Source: Kibdelosporangium persicum
Lineage (GTDB): Bacteria; Actinomycetota; Actinomycetes; Mycobacteriales; Pseudonocardiaceae
Reading direction: 5' to 3'
Length of the DNA: 64,000 nt
Assembly: GCF_013280595.1 (NCBI RefSeq)
Contig: NZ_JAAATY010000015.1
Location: forward strand, 156,949-220,948
This document shows, one piece after another, positions 31,687 through 40,983 of the stretch. The notes beneath the pieces were generated by a model, which worked only from the letters and a program-made list of their open reading frames with translations, had not been told where the DNA came from and searched no databases. The position numbers and the translations under genes were made by a program. Each line of letters begins with the position of its first letter. Position 1 is the stretch's first letter.

Positions 31687-33783
31687 GTGGCCGCCTCTCA
31701 GGCGAAGGCGTTGGGCAAGTTGCTGGCGTTGTGTGTCACGGCAGGAGTGGTTCTGGCGGCCATCCTCTTCCCGTACGTGGGCGGGATAGGAGTCGCCGCG
31801 AACCGGGTGAGTGACACGATCGCGGCCGTGCCCGCGGATCTGGTGACCGCCCAGCTGCCGTTGGGCAGCACGATCCTCGACCGCAACGGCAACCCGATCG
31901 CGTACCTGTACGACCAGGACCGCGAGATCGCCAAGCCGGAGGAGATCTCGCCGTACATGCGCAACGCGATCGTCGGCATCGAGGACCACCGGTTCTACCA
32001 GCACAACGGCGTCGACGCGCAGCGCAGTCTCAAGGCGGTCGGCGGCTTCGTCGCCGGTGAGTCCGCGGGCGGCGGGTCGACGCTCACCCAGCAGTACGTG
32101 AAGAACTACCTCGGGTACGTCGTCGCGCGCGACGAGGCGGGCCGCAAGGAGGCCATGGCGCACAGCCCCGCGCGCAAGATCCGGGAGGCCAAGCTGGCGC
32201 TCGAGGTCGAGCGGCTGATGGGCAAGGACGACATCCTGGTCCGGTACCTCAACCTGGTTCCCTTCGGCGGCAACGTGTTCGGCGTCAAGGCGGCGGCACG
32301 CACGTACTTCGGCACCACGCCGGACAAGCTGACGCTCGCGCAGGCCGCGTTCCTCGCCGGCCTGGTCAACAAGCCGAGCTCGCTGCTGAAGGACCCGAAG
32401 GAAGCGCTCAAGCGGCGCAACCTGGTGATCGACCGGATGCTGGAGACCGGCTTCCTGCCGGAGGGCCCGCAGGCGGCCGAGGCGGCCAAGAAGGAACCGC
32501 TCGGCATAGCCCAGCCGCTCAACACCCGGCCCAACGACTGCGGCAACCTCGACGGCGGCACCACCACCGGGTTCTTCTGCGGGTACGTGCTGGACTACCT
32601 GGCCAAGGCCGGGGTGTCCAAGGACGACCTCAAGCGGGGCGGGTACGTCATCAGGACCACGATGGACCCGGTCGCGACCGAGGCCGCGAAGCGCGCGGCG
32701 GAGAACCAGGTTCCCAAGGACACCAAGGGAATCGCCAACGTGATGGCGGTCGTCGAGCCGGGCGCCGGCAAGCACCCCGTGCGGGCGCTGGCGGCCAACC
32801 GGGACTTCGGTATCGACGCGTCCAAGGGCCAGACCGCCTACCGGCTGCCCAGCACGATCACCCGGTTCGGCGCGGGCTCGATCTACAAGATCTTCACCGC
32901 GGCCGCCGCGCTCGACCACGGCATCGGCGTCAACGAACAGATCGACGTGCCCGCGTCGCACACGTCGAGCATCTACAAGAACGGCAACAGGCCCTACACG
33001 GTCACCAACGACAGCGAGGGCGGCGGCGGCAAGATGACGCTGCAGGACGCGCTCGCGCACTCGCCGAACACCGGCTTCGTGATCCTCGAGGAACGCGCCG
33101 GGCTGGACAAGGTCGTCGACATGTCGGTCCGGCTGGGCCTGCGGGAGAGCATGAAGTCGGTCAACCGCGGCGGGGAGAAGCCGGACCCGGACGCCAAGGA
33201 CCCGTCGCTGCGAATCAGCCAGGAGCAGTGGGTCAAGGACGGCAAGATCGGCTCGTTCACCCTGGGCGTCACCGTGACCAGCGTGCTCGAACTGGCCAAC
33301 GTCGGCGCGACGATCGTCGGCGACGGCAAGTGGTGCCCGCCGAGCCCGATCGAGCAGGTCCTCGACCGGGACGGCAAGCCGGTCGCGATCAACGAGGCGC
33401 CCTGCGACCAGGCTGTCGAGCCTGGCCTGGCACGCAGCCTCGCGCAGGGCATGGCCAAGGACACGACCGAGGGCACAGCGGCGCAGGCGGCGCGCAACGT
33501 GAACTGGGACCGTCAGATGATCGGCAAGACCGGCACCACCCAGATCCACCAGTCGGCGGGTTTTGTCGGCGCCACCCCGGGGCTGTCGGGCGCCGTGCTG
33601 ACGTTCAGCGACAGCGACACCCCGAGGCCGATCTGTGACGGTGACCGGCCGTTCCTCTGCAAGACCGGCAACATCTACGGCGGCAAGGTGCCCGCACGGA
33701 CCTGGTTCGAGGCGATGAAACCGCTGCACAAGGACATCCCGCCGACCCCGCTGCCGCCGGCCGACCCGAAGTACCTCAACTAG
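31687..33783 (+). CDS. Class A penicillin-binding protein (bifunctional transglycosylase/transpeptidase)
   Basis: About 698 residues. One N-terminal TM anchor (about 9-30) precedes a GT51 glycosyltransferase domain with EDHRFYQHNGVD, GGSTLTQQYVKN and RKIREAKLALEVE. The transpeptidase domain has SIYK (Ser about 398), SPN and KTGTT (about 612). It polymerises glycan strands and cross-links stem peptides. GTG 31687 is chosen because the cytosolic tail and TM anchor follow directly, with GGGG upstream. In-frame codons back to 31591 give an unlikely leader. The 3' end overlaps the convergent MFS gene by 8 bp. Confidence 0.92.
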   Translation: MAASQAKALGKLLALCVTAGVVLAAILFPYVGGIGVAANRVSDTIAAVPADLVTAQLPLGSTILDRNGNPIAYLYDQDREIAKPEEISPYMRNAIVGIEDHRFYQHNGVDAQRSLKAVGGFVAGESAGGGSTLTQQYVKNYLGYVVARDEAGRKEAMAHSPARKIREAKLALEVERLMGKDDILVRYLNLVPFGGNVFGVKAAARTYFGTTPDKLTLAQAAFLAGLVNKPSSLLKDPKEALKRRNLVIDRMLETGFLPEGPQAAEAAKKEPLGIAQPLNTRPNDCGNLDGGTTTGFFCGYVLDYLAKAGVSKDDLKRGGYVIRTTMDPVATEAAKRAAENQVPKDTKGIANVMAVVEPGAGKHPVRALAANRDFGIDASKGQTAYRLPSTITRFGAGSIYKIFTAAAALDHGIGVNEQIDVPASHTSSIYKNGNRPYTVTNDSEGGGGKMTLQDALAHSPNTGFVILEERAGLDKVVDMSVRLGLRESMKSVNRGGEKPDPDAKDPSLRISQEQWVKDGKIGSFTLGVTVTSVLELANVGATIVGDGKWCPPSPIEQVLDRDGKPVAINEAPCDQAVEPGLARSLAQGMAKDTTEGTAAQAARNVNWDRQMIGKTGTTQIHQSAGFVGATPGLSGAVLTFSDSDTPRPICDGDRPFLCKTGNIYGGKVPARTWFEAMKPLHKDIPPTPLPPADPKYLN

Positions 33784-35350
33784 GCGGACCGGCCCAGATC
33801 AGGTGCCGGACCTGGGGGTTGTCGACGGCCAGGTCCCGTGCCGCCTGCTGAACCGTGGCGTCTACGGCAGTGCCTCGTTCGAGGTGCTGCCGTAGATGCT
33901 CCTGCCAGGTCGCGAGCACGAACGTCTCCAGGTACAGCTCCGGGTCCGCCGAGTCGCGGAACAGACCCCACATGGACGCGCCGGTACGCCTGCGGGACCG
34001 CCCGACCCGTTGCATCGCCTCGACGAACGCCGCCGAGTTCTCCTCGTCCACCCGCCATTCCAGCGTGACGAGAACAGGCCCGTCGTCGCTGTCCGGGCCC
34101 TCGGGCGGCTCGTCCCAGACCGCGGCAGGCGTCACGTCGAGTTGCCGTTCGGTCAAGGGCAGCTTGACGACCGCGTACAGGGCGATCAAAGCCATCAGGG
34201 CTGCGGGGACCACCATCGCCCAGCGCAGATCCAGCAGGTCGGCGATCGCGCCCCAGACGATGGCGCCGATGGCCTGGCCGCCCATCAGCATGAGCTGGTA
34301 GTACGCCAACGCACGGGCCCGCGTCCACGCAGGCAGCAGCACCTGCGCCGTGGCGTTGAGCGTGGACAGTACGGCGATCCAGCCCGCACCGGCCATGAGC
34401 ATCGCCAGGATGGCCAGCGTGATGGACGTCGTGATCCCGCCGATGGCCGTTGCCGCCGCGTAGGCACACGAGGCGATGGTGATCACGACGTTCTTGCCCA
34501 GGGTCCGCAGCAACCGGGGCACGAGGAACGCGCCGCCGATCGCTCCGGCGCCCACGCTGCCGAGCAGGGCCCCGTAGCCGCCGGCGCCCAGCCCCAGTGG
34601 GCCACGGGCGATCGCGGGCAGCAGCGCCCACAGCGCGCTGCCGAAGAGGACAAAGAGGACACACCGCACCAGGACCCGGGAGAACAGCGGTGAGCTGCGG
34701 ACGTACCGCGCGCCGCTGCGTACCGCGGTGAGGACGTGTTCCGCTCCGAGTGGACGGTGGTCAGGCGGGCGCCGCCAGAACCCGAGCACCAGCAGCACAC
34801 CGACGAACGACACCGTGTTGAACGCGAAGGTCGCCTCCGGGCCGGCCGCCGCGATCAACGCACCGCCGAGCGCGGGACCGATCGCCCGGCCGACGTTCAT
34901 GTTCACCCCGTTGAGCAACGCGGCCTGCGGGATCTCCTCCCGTGGCACGAGTTCCGGCTGGATCGCCTGGAACGACGGCATCGACGCGGCCTGGCCGACC
35001 CCCATCAGCGCGATCAACGCCAGCAGGACGTTCGGCGTGGTCACGTCCCTCGCGGTGAGCACCATCAACAGGCCCGCACCGGCCAGCATCAGTGCCTGGC
35101 CGAACATCAGCACCTTGCGCCGGTCCAGGATGTCGCCCAGCGCGCCCGACGGCACGACCAGCAGGAACACCGGCAGGGTGGTGGCCGCCTGGACCAACGC
35201 GACCTGCAGCGCGGTACCGCCGAGGTCACCCATCAGCCACTGCGCGCCGACGGTCTGCGCCCACGTGCCGATGTTCGACGCGAACTGGGCGATCCACAGC
35301 GCACGGAAGGCGTTCCGGCGCATGGGCGCCCACGGGGACGAAGCGGTCAT
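33776..35350 (-). CDS. MFS_3 (EntS-like) transporter with C-terminal ABM-like domain
   Basis: 524 residues. The first 410 contain 10-12 TM helices with motifs of the EntS-like MFS_3 group (FRALWIAQFASNIGTWAQTVG, GALGDILDRRK). The last 105 residues are cytosolic and resemble a dimeric alpha/beta-barrel (antibiotic-biosynthesis-monooxygenase-like) fold: VLVTLEWRVDEENSAAFVEAM ... MWGLFRDSADPELYLETF. The two-part layout is typical of MFS_3 proteins of this length. Substrate is unknown; siderophores and small metabolites are known for relatives. ATG 35350. The 3' end overlaps the PBP gene by 8 bp. Confidence 0.87.
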   Translation of the reverse strand: MTASSPWAPMRRNAFRALWIAQFASNIGTWAQTVGAQWLMGDLGGTALQVALVQAATTLPVFLLVVPSGALGDILDRRKVLMFGQALMLAGAGLLMVLTARDVTTPNVLLALIALMGVGQAASMPSFQAIQPELVPREEIPQAALLNGVNMNVGRAIGPALGGALIAAAGPEATFAFNTVSFVGVLLVLGFWRRPPDHRPLGAEHVLTAVRSGARYVRSSPLFSRVLVRCVLFVLFGSALWALLPAIARGPLGLGAGGYGALLGSVGAGAIGGAFLVPRLLRTLGKNVVITIASCAYAAATAIGGITTSITLAILAMLMAGAGWIAVLSTLNATAQVLLPAWTRARALAYYQLMLMGGQAIGAIVWGAIADLLDLRWAMVVPAALMALIALYAVVKLPLTERQLDVTPAAVWDEPPEGPDSDDGPVLVTLEWRVDEENSAAFVEAMQRVGRSRRRTGASMWGLFRDSADPELYLETFVLATWQEHLRQHLERGTAVDATVQQAARDLAVDNPQVRHLIWAGPPS

Positions 35351-35454
35351 GGCCTGAATCTTGCCCCGCGCGCCTCATATTCACTCGGCCCGCCACGATC
35401 GCGGGGCTAACCTGAGCCTTTCACCCGACCCGACCGAGCGGAGCGGTAATCCGG

Positions 35455-37941
35455 ATGAACGTCCCAGAACGACCGTCGTTGGACGGCCTGGCCGAGAAGT
35501 GGGCAGCACGGTGGGAGGACACCGGGCTGTACAGGTTCGACGCCCCTGGGGATCGTTCCGTCGTATTCTCCATCGACACGCCACCGCCGACGGTCAGCGG
35601 GTCGTTGCATGTCGGGCACGTGTTCTCCTACACGCACACGGACATCATCGCCCGGTACCAACGGATGCGGGGCAAGCACGTTTTCTACCCGATGGGGTGG
35701 GACGACAACGGCCTGCCGACCGAACGCCGGGTGCAGAACTACTTCGGCGTGCGCTGTGAACCGTCGCTGCCGTATGACCCGTCGTTCCAGCCGCCCGAGC
35801 CGGGGTCGAAGAAGGTCGTCGACGTGTCCCGGCGCAATTTCGTGGAGCTGTGCGAACGGCTCACGATCGAGGACGAGAAAGCGTTCGAGAACCTGTGGCG
35901 GCGGCTCGGGCTGTCGGTCGACTGGTCGATGACGTACACCACGATCGGCCGTCGCTCGCAGCGCGTGTCCCAGCGGGCGTTCCTGCGTCAGCTGCGCGCC
36001 GGTGAGGTGTACCAGGCCGAAGCGCCGACGTTGTGGGACGTCGGTTTCCGGACCGCGGTGGCGCAGGCGGAGCTGGAGGACCGTGATCATCCCGGTGCGT
36101 GGCACCGGATCGCGTTCCACACGCCGGCGGGGCCGAAGGTCTTCATCGAGACCACCCGGCCGGAGTTGCTGCCCGCGTGTGTCGCCCTGATCGCGCATCC
36201 CGACGACGAGCGGTACCAGCCGTTGTTCGGCACCACGGTGACTTCGCCGGTGTTCGGTGTGGAGATTCCCGTCCTGGCACACCAGGCCGCGGAACAGGAG
36301 CGCGGTGCGGGCATCGCGATGTGTTGCACGTTCGGCGATCTGACCGACGTGCGGTGGTGGCGTGAGCTGAACCTGCCCACCCGGACGATCATCGGCCGGG
36401 ACGGCCGGGTCCTGCCGGACGCGCCTGAGGGCGTCGATGCCGAGGCGTACCAGCGGATCGCCGGGGCGACCGTCCACACGGCACGCGAACGGGTGGTGGC
36501 CATGCTGCGGGAGTCCGGTGATCTCGACGGACAACCGCGGCCGATCGTCCGCCCGGTGAAGTTCTACGAGAAGGGCGACAAGCCGCTCGAGATAGTCGCG
36601 AGCAAGCAGTGGTTCATCCGGTCGGTCGCGCACCAGGAGGTGTTGCTGCGCCGCGGGGAGGAGCTGCGGTGGCACCCGCCGCACCTGAAAGTCCGGTACG
36701 ACGACTGGGTCCGTGGCCTCAACGGCGACTGGTTGATCTCCCGGCAGCGCTACTTCGGCGTGCCTTTCCCGGTCTGGTACGCGGTGGACCAGAACGGCGA
36801 ACCCGGTGAGCTGATCCTGCCGCGCGAGGAGACGTTGCCCGTCGACCCGTCCTCGGACGTGCCGGACGGCTACACCGCGGACCAGCGTGGCAGGCCCGGC
36901 GGGTTCGTCGGCGAGACCGACGTGATGGACACGTGGGCGACCTCGTCGCTCACCCCGCAGATCGTCTGCGGCTGGGACGAAGATCCTTCGCTGTACGCCC
37001 AGACGTATCCGATGGATCTGCGGCCGCAGGGCCACGACATCATCCGGACCTGGCTGTTCGCCACGATCCTGCGGGCCGAGCTGGACTCGCACACGCTGCC
37101 GTGGCGGCACACGGCGCTGTCCGGCTGGATCCTCGACCCGGATCGCAAGAAGATGAGCAAGTCCAAGGGCAACGTGGTGACCCCGATGGGCCTGCTCGAC
37201 CAGTACAGCCCGGACGCGGTCCGGTACTGGGCGGCCAGCGGCAGGCCCGGCACGGACACCGCGTTCGACCAGGGCCAGATGAAGATCGGCCGCCGGCTGG
37301 CGACGAAGTTGGTGAACGCGGCCAAGTTCGTGCTCGGCTTCCCCGAGCCGTCGGCGGGCGCGAGCGTCACCGATCCACTGGACCTGGCGATGCTCGCGGT
37401 GCTGGACGACGTGGTCGGTCAGGCAACGGAGGCGCTTGAGGCGTTCGAGTACACGACCGCGTTGGAGCGGACCGAACGGTTCTTCTGGCAGTTCTGCGAC
37501 GACTACCTCGAACTGGTCAAGCAGCGCGCGTACGGCGACGTCAGCGAGGGCAGTCCGGAGTCCGCGCGGCTCGCGTTGCGCACCGCGCTGGACACCATCA
37601 TCCGGCTGCTCGCGCCGTTCCTGCCTTACAGTGCCGAGGAAACGTGGTCGTGGTGGCACACGGATTCCGTGCACACCGCCGCATGGCCGGTCGTTCGTGG
37701 CTCCTCGGCTGACGGCGTCGCGCTGGACCTGGCCAGTTCGGTGATCACGGCCGTCCGGCGGGAGAAGTCGGCCGCGAAACTGTCCATGCGGGCCGCGGTG
37801 CACGCCGTTCGTGTGCACGTTCCGGCCGATCAGCTCGAAGTGCTCAGGGCGATCGGCCCGGACCTGCGTGCGGCGGGCAACATCGCGTCGCTGGACGTCC
37901 AGCCGTCCGGCGAGCTACGCGTCGACGTGACTCTGGCTTAG
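35455..37941 (+). CDS. valS: Valyl-tRNA synthetase, archaeal-like form
   Basis: 828 residues. The class I HIGH motif is HVGH (52-55, in PPTVSGSLHVGHVFSYT) and KMSKS occurs at about 565. A CP1 editing domain and a C-terminal anticodon-binding domain are present. It charges tRNA-Val and edits Thr-tRNA-Val. The segment YPMGWDDNGLPTERRVQNYF resembles the archaeal/rickettsial ValRS type, whereas common actinobacterial ValRS reads QPGTDHAGIATQ there. The long C-terminal coiled coil of bacterial ValRS seems to be missing. It may be the only ValRS or a second, possibly inhibitor-tolerant, copy. The 3' end overlaps the EI24 gene by 27 bp. Confidence 0.93.
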   Translation: MNVPERPSLDGLAEKWAARWEDTGLYRFDAPGDRSVVFSIDTPPPTVSGSLHVGHVFSYTHTDIIARYQRMRGKHVFYPMGWDDNGLPTERRVQNYFGVRCEPSLPYDPSFQPPEPGSKKVVDVSRRNFVELCERLTIEDEKAFENLWRRLGLSVDWSMTYTTIGRRSQRVSQRAFLRQLRAGEVYQAEAPTLWDVGFRTAVAQAELEDRDHPGAWHRIAFHTPAGPKVFIETTRPELLPACVALIAHPDDERYQPLFGTTVTSPVFGVEIPVLAHQAAEQERGAGIAMCCTFGDLTDVRWWRELNLPTRTIIGRDGRVLPDAPEGVDAEAYQRIAGATVHTARERVVAMLRESGDLDGQPRPIVRPVKFYEKGDKPLEIVASKQWFIRSVAHQEVLLRRGEELRWHPPHLKVRYDDWVRGLNGDWLISRQRYFGVPFPVWYAVDQNGEPGELILPREETLPVDPSSDVPDGYTADQRGRPGGFVGETDVMDTWATSSLTPQIVCGWDEDPSLYAQTYPMDLRPQGHDIIRTWLFATILRAELDSHTLPWRHTALSGWILDPDRKKMSKSKGNVVTPMGLLDQYSPDAVRYWAASGRPGTDTAFDQGQMKIGRRLATKLVNAAKFVLGFPEPSAGASVTDPLDLAMLAVLDDVVGQATEALEAFEYTTALERTERFFWQFCDDYLELVKQRAYGDVSEGSPESARLALRTALDTIIRLLAPFLPYSAEETWSWWHTDSVHTAAWPVVRGSSADGVALDLASSVITAVRREKSAAKLSMRAAVHAVRVHVPADQLEVLRAIGPDLRAAGNIASLDVQPSGELRVDVTLA

Positions 37942-38667
37942 GACTTCGCGGGCGACGAGCACGCCGCCGACGAACGCCACCGGCATCACGATGATCGCCA
38001 GCAGCGGGATGGCGCAGAGCAGTGACGCGGGCAGCCCGAGCCCCAGCGTGAGCATCCGGCGCTTACGCATGTGGGCACGGCGCTGCCGCAGCGCCATCCC
38101 GCGCCGGTAGAACGGCACCGCGACCAGTTCGAGCGCGAGGAACCACGCGGCCACCATCGCCATCAGCACCGGCACCACGAACTGCCCGACGACCGGGATG
38201 AAGCCCGCGACGAACAGCGGGATCGTGTACAGCAACGACCAGAGCACCAGGATGATGCCGTCCCGGATGCCCATGCCCAGCAGCCGCCACCACGGCAGGT
38301 CCACCGCGTCCGGCACGCCGCCGAGGTCGTCCTCCACCTTCTCGGCGATGTACTCGTAGAACGGCGCGCCGATGGCCAGCGTCAAGGCCGAGAACCCGAT
38401 CAGCCCGATGGTCACGGCCGCGGCGAACAGCGCGACGCCCGCGGCGATCCGGATCGTGGTCTGCCAGCCCGCCGACCAGTCGTCGGCGAACGGCGTGACC
38501 CAGGTGGCGAGGTCGTCGATCCACGTCACCAGCGCGATCATCCCGCCGAGCAACAGCAGCGTGGTCAGTACCGCCGGAATGGCCCCGAGCAGCAGCAGTT
38601 TCGGCCGCCGCAGCAGAATGCCCAGCCCTTGTCCGAACATCCGGACGCCCTTGAGGAAATCGCGCAC
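37915..38667 (-). CDS. EI24-family (CysZ-like) membrane protein
   Basis: 250 residues with four to six TM helices. The family features are the N-terminal FLKGVRMFGQGLGILLRRPKLLLLGAIP, the central GFSALTLAIGAPFYEYIAEKVED and AGFIPVVGQFVVPVLM. EI24/CysZ proteins include sulfate permeases, but most actinomycete members are not characterised. GTG 38667. It overlaps the end of valS on the other strand by 27 bp. Neighbouring genes give no hint of sulfur metabolism. Confidence 0.85.
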   Translation of the reverse strand: MRDFLKGVRMFGQGLGILLRRPKLLLLGAIPAVLTTLLLLGGMIALVTWIDDLATWVTPFADDWSAGWQTTIRIAAGVALFAAAVTIGLIGFSALTLAIGAPFYEYIAEKVEDDLGGVPDAVDLPWWRLLGMGIRDGIILVLWSLLYTIPLFVAGFIPVVGQFVVPVLMAMVAAWFLALELVAVPFYRRGMALRQRRAHMRKRRMLTLGLGLPASLLCAIPLLAIIVMPVAFVGGVLVAREVLSQSHVDA

Positions 38668-38848
38668 CGGGTATTTCTATCAGCGACCCGATTGCCCGAT
38701 TTGGGCGGAGCATCCGCTCGGCCGTGCGGCGCCGCCGGCCGGCGAGAAGACGACAGCTGTCTGGAGTCGCCCGCGTGGGGAGACTACCTTCGGGCGCAGT
38801 CGCTTCAGCGGAGTGTGGTCGATGAGGACATGCGGTGCCGGGGGCGGC

Positions 38849-39418
38849 TCAGTCGGTGCGCATGCCGCGCCACACCAGGTCGAACAGCTGATCGGTCTCG
38901 TTCTGCCAGTCGCCGTCGGGATCGAGGAACATCACGCCGCCCAGCGCGCGCAGCACTGTTTCCGGGTCGAGGTGGGCGCGGATTTCGCCGGCCTCCACAT
39001 TGGCGTCGAGCAACGTCGACACAGTGCTGAGGATCGCCTCGTACGACTTGGCGGCCACGCCTTCGTACGCGGTGCGGGAGGCGGCCTGCAGGGCCGAGGC
39101 GAGACCGTGCTTGGTCATCATGTACCTGGCCAGGTGACCGGTCCACGTGCGGAATGCCTGGTGGGGCGGTTTGTCACGCAGCAGCGCGTGCGCCCGGTCG
39201 ACGAGCGTGCGGACCTCGCTCTGGTACACCGCCAGGACCAGCGATTCCGGGGTGGGGAAGTGCCGGTACACCGTGCCGACGCCGACTTCGGCCTTCTTGG
39301 CGATGGCGTTGTACGACACCTCTCCGGTGCAGGTGAGTGACTCCTTGGCCGCCGCGATGATGCGCTCGTTGTTGCGCCGGGTGTCCGCGCGCCGGGGGCT
39401 CACGGATCCCGTGGTCAT
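38849..39418 (-). CDS. TetR regulator divergent from the aldehyde oxidoreductase operon
   Basis: 189 residues. Helix-turn-helix at about 18-60 (VSYNAIAKKAEVGVGTVYRHFPT) and a C-terminal domain of the SBP-like TetR group (LDANVEAGEIRAHLDPETVLRALGGV). ATG 39418 follows an excellent GGGGAGG. It lies divergent from the three-subunit oxidoreductase operon, with two identical-type palindromes between them (39518-39531 and 39548-39561), so it very probably represses that operon. The 180 bp between its stop and the EI24 gene hold no recognisable gene. Confidence 0.88.
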   Translation of the reverse strand: MTTGSVSPRRADTRRNNERIIAAAKESLTCTGEVSYNAIAKKAEVGVGTVYRHFPTPESLVLAVYQSEVRTLVDRAHALLRDKPPHQAFRTWTGHLARYMMTKHGLASALQAASRTAYEGVAAKSYEAILSTVSTLLDANVEAGEIRAHLDPETVLRALGGVMFLDPDGDWQNETDQLFDLVWRGMRTD

Positions 39419-39517
39419 CGTTCCTCCCCTGGAGTGTCGGTCGAGTGGGGCTCACCCACTGTCTGAAATGTAGTGCACGACCGGCCAGACCTGCAGTGAC
39501 TCCAGCTCGTTGCCAAG

Positions 39518-39531
39518 CGGATAAAAATCCG
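39518..39531. promoter_or_regulatory. Operator copy 1, CGGAT-N4-ATCCG
   Basis: CGGATAAAAATCCG, a perfect 5-bp inverted repeat with a 4-bp spacer, 63 bp before the oxidoreductase operon. The same half-sites recur 30 bp downstream. Confidence 0.7.
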
Positions 39532-39547
39532 GTAGCGTCGGTTGAAA

Positions 39548-39561
39548 CGGATATCTATCCG
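39548..39561. promoter_or_regulatory. Operator copy 2, CGGAT-N4-ATCCG
   Basis: CGGATATCTATCCG, with the same half-sites and spacing as copy 1. Centres are 30 bp apart, about three helical turns, so two TetR dimers could bind on the same DNA face between the divergent genes. Confidence 0.7.
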
Positions 39562-39593
39562 GTTCCCACCACACTATCTCTCCGGGGCCAAGA

Positions 39594-40046
39594 GTGGACA
39601 TCTCCCTCGAAATCAATGGCAGGACCGAACAACTGAGCATCGATCCCGGCGTGACCCTGCTGGACGCGTTACGGGAGCGCCTCGGGATCACCGGTCCCAA
39701 GAAGGGCTGCGACCGTGGCCAGTGCGGTGCGTGCACGGTGCATGTCGACGGTCGGCCCGTCCTTTCGTGCCTCACGTTGGCCGCGACGGTGAAGCGGCCG
39801 GTCACGACGGTCGACGGGCTGGCGGACGGCGAGACCCTGCACCCCGTCCAGCAGGCGTTCGTCGACCAGGACGCGCTGCAGTGCGGGTTCTGCACGTCCG
39901 GCCAGATCATGTCGGCGGTCGCCGCGGTGCGCGACGACGTCGAGGACGTCCGGGAGTTCATGTCCGGCAACATCTGCCGGTGCGCGGCCTATCCGAACAT
40001 CGTCGCGGCCGTCGAGCAGGCAAGGCGGGCCGATGCGACCGTTTGA
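39594..40046 (+). CDS. paoA: Aldehyde oxidoreductase 2Fe-2S subunit (PaoA-like)
   Basis: 150 residues with two [2Fe-2S] clusters: plant-type C39, C44, C47, C59 ([13 protein letters not shown]) and the second at C97, C100, C128, C130 (CGFCTSGQ ... NICRC). It passes electrons from the molybdenum subunit to FAD. E. coli PaoA has a long Tat signal, but this protein begins directly at the ferredoxin fold (GTG 39594), so the complex is probably cytoplasmic. It overlaps the next gene by 14 bp. The operon is preceded by two TetR-type operators. Confidence 0.9.
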   Translation: MDISLEINGRTEQLSIDPGVTLLDALRERLGITGPKKGCDRGQCGACTVHVDGRPVLSCLTLAATVKRPVTTVDGLADGETLHPVQQAFVDQDALQCGFCTSGQIMSAVAAVRDDVEDVREFMSGNICRCAAYPNIVAAVEQARRADATV

Positions 40047-40983
40047 GCTCACCGCGCCCGAATCAGTGGCCGACGCCGTGGCGTCACCGGGGACCTTCCT
40101 GGCGGGCGGGACCACGCTCGTCGACCTGATGAAGCTCAATGTCATGACGCCCCAGCGGGTTCTGGACATCAACGCGCTGCCGCTGCGTGGCATCGACACC
40201 AGCGACGGCCTGCGGATCGGCGCGCTGGAACGGATGAGCGACATCGCCGCACATCCCGGCGTGTACCCGGTCATCTCCCGCGCCTTGCTGCAGAGCGCGT
40301 CGCAGCAGTTGCGCAACATGGCCAGCATCGGCGGAAACCTGTTGCAGCGCACCAGGTGCGGCTACTTCCGTGACGTCAACATGCCGTGCAACAAGCGGCA
40401 GCCCGGCAGCGGATGCTCAGCCATCAACGGGGTCAACCGGATGCACGCGATCCTGGGCACGAGCGATTCCTGCGTGGCGACGCACGCCAGTGACGTGGCC
40501 GTCGCCTTCGTCGCGCTGGACGCGGAGATCACGCTGGCCGGCGCCTCCGGCACGCGCACGGTCAAGCTCGACGACTTCTACCGCGTGCCGGGCGACACGC
40601 CCGACGTCGAGAACGACCTGCGGCCCGGTGAGCTGATCACCGAGGTCGTGGTTCCGAGGCTGGACTGGGCGCGGCGTTCCACCTACGTGAAGGTGCGGGA
40701 CCGGCAGTCGTACGAGTTCGCGCTGGCTTCCGCCGCGGTCGCCCTGGACATCCAGGACGGACAGATCGCCGATGCCCGGGTGGCCGCCGGCGGCGTGGCG
40801 ACCAAGCCGTGGCGGCTGACCGCCGTCGAGGAGGCGTTGCGCGGCAGGCCCGCGACCACGCAGTCCTTCGAAGATGCCGCGTCGGTCGCGGCCGACGGAG
40901 CCAAGCCGTTGTCCCACAACAGCTTCAAGCCTGCCTTGCTGAGGCGGACGGTGGTCCGCGCGCTGATCGAGGGGAGTCGTTGA
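40033..40983 (+). CDS. paoB: Aldehyde oxidoreductase FAD subunit with extra Fe-S cysteines (PaoB-like)
   Basis: 316 residues of the CoxM/XdhB FAD-binding type, with FAD motifs in [14 protein letters not shown] and [13 protein letters not shown]. An insert with C109, C119, C128 and C147 ([20 protein letters not shown] ... SDSCVATH) matches E. coli PaoB, where such cysteines hold a [4Fe-4S] cluster that ordinary xanthine dehydrogenases lack. Overlaps the preceding gene by 14 bp and the next by one base (TGATG). This insert is the main reason for the Pao-type call. Confidence 0.92.
   Translation: MRPFELTAPESVADAVASPGTFLAGGTTLVDLMKLNVMTPQRVLDINALPLRGIDTSDGLRIGALERMSDIAAHPGVYPVISRALLQSASQQLRNMASIGGNLLQRTRCGYFRDVNMPCNKRQPGSGCSAINGVNRMHAILGTSDSCVATHASDVAVAFVALDAEITLAGASGTRTVKLDDFYRVPGDTPDVENDLRPGELITEVVVPRLDWARRSTYVKVRDRQSYEFALASAAVALDIQDGQIADARVAAGGVATKPWRLTAVEEALRGRPATTQSFEDAASVAADGAKPLSHNSFKPALLRRTVVRALIEGSR

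Noticed and set aside
38668..38848. Possible RNA gene between the EI24 and TetR genes
   Set aside because: No tRNA-like cloverleaf, conserved riboswitch or strong hairpin is visible; it appears to be promoter and spacer DNA.
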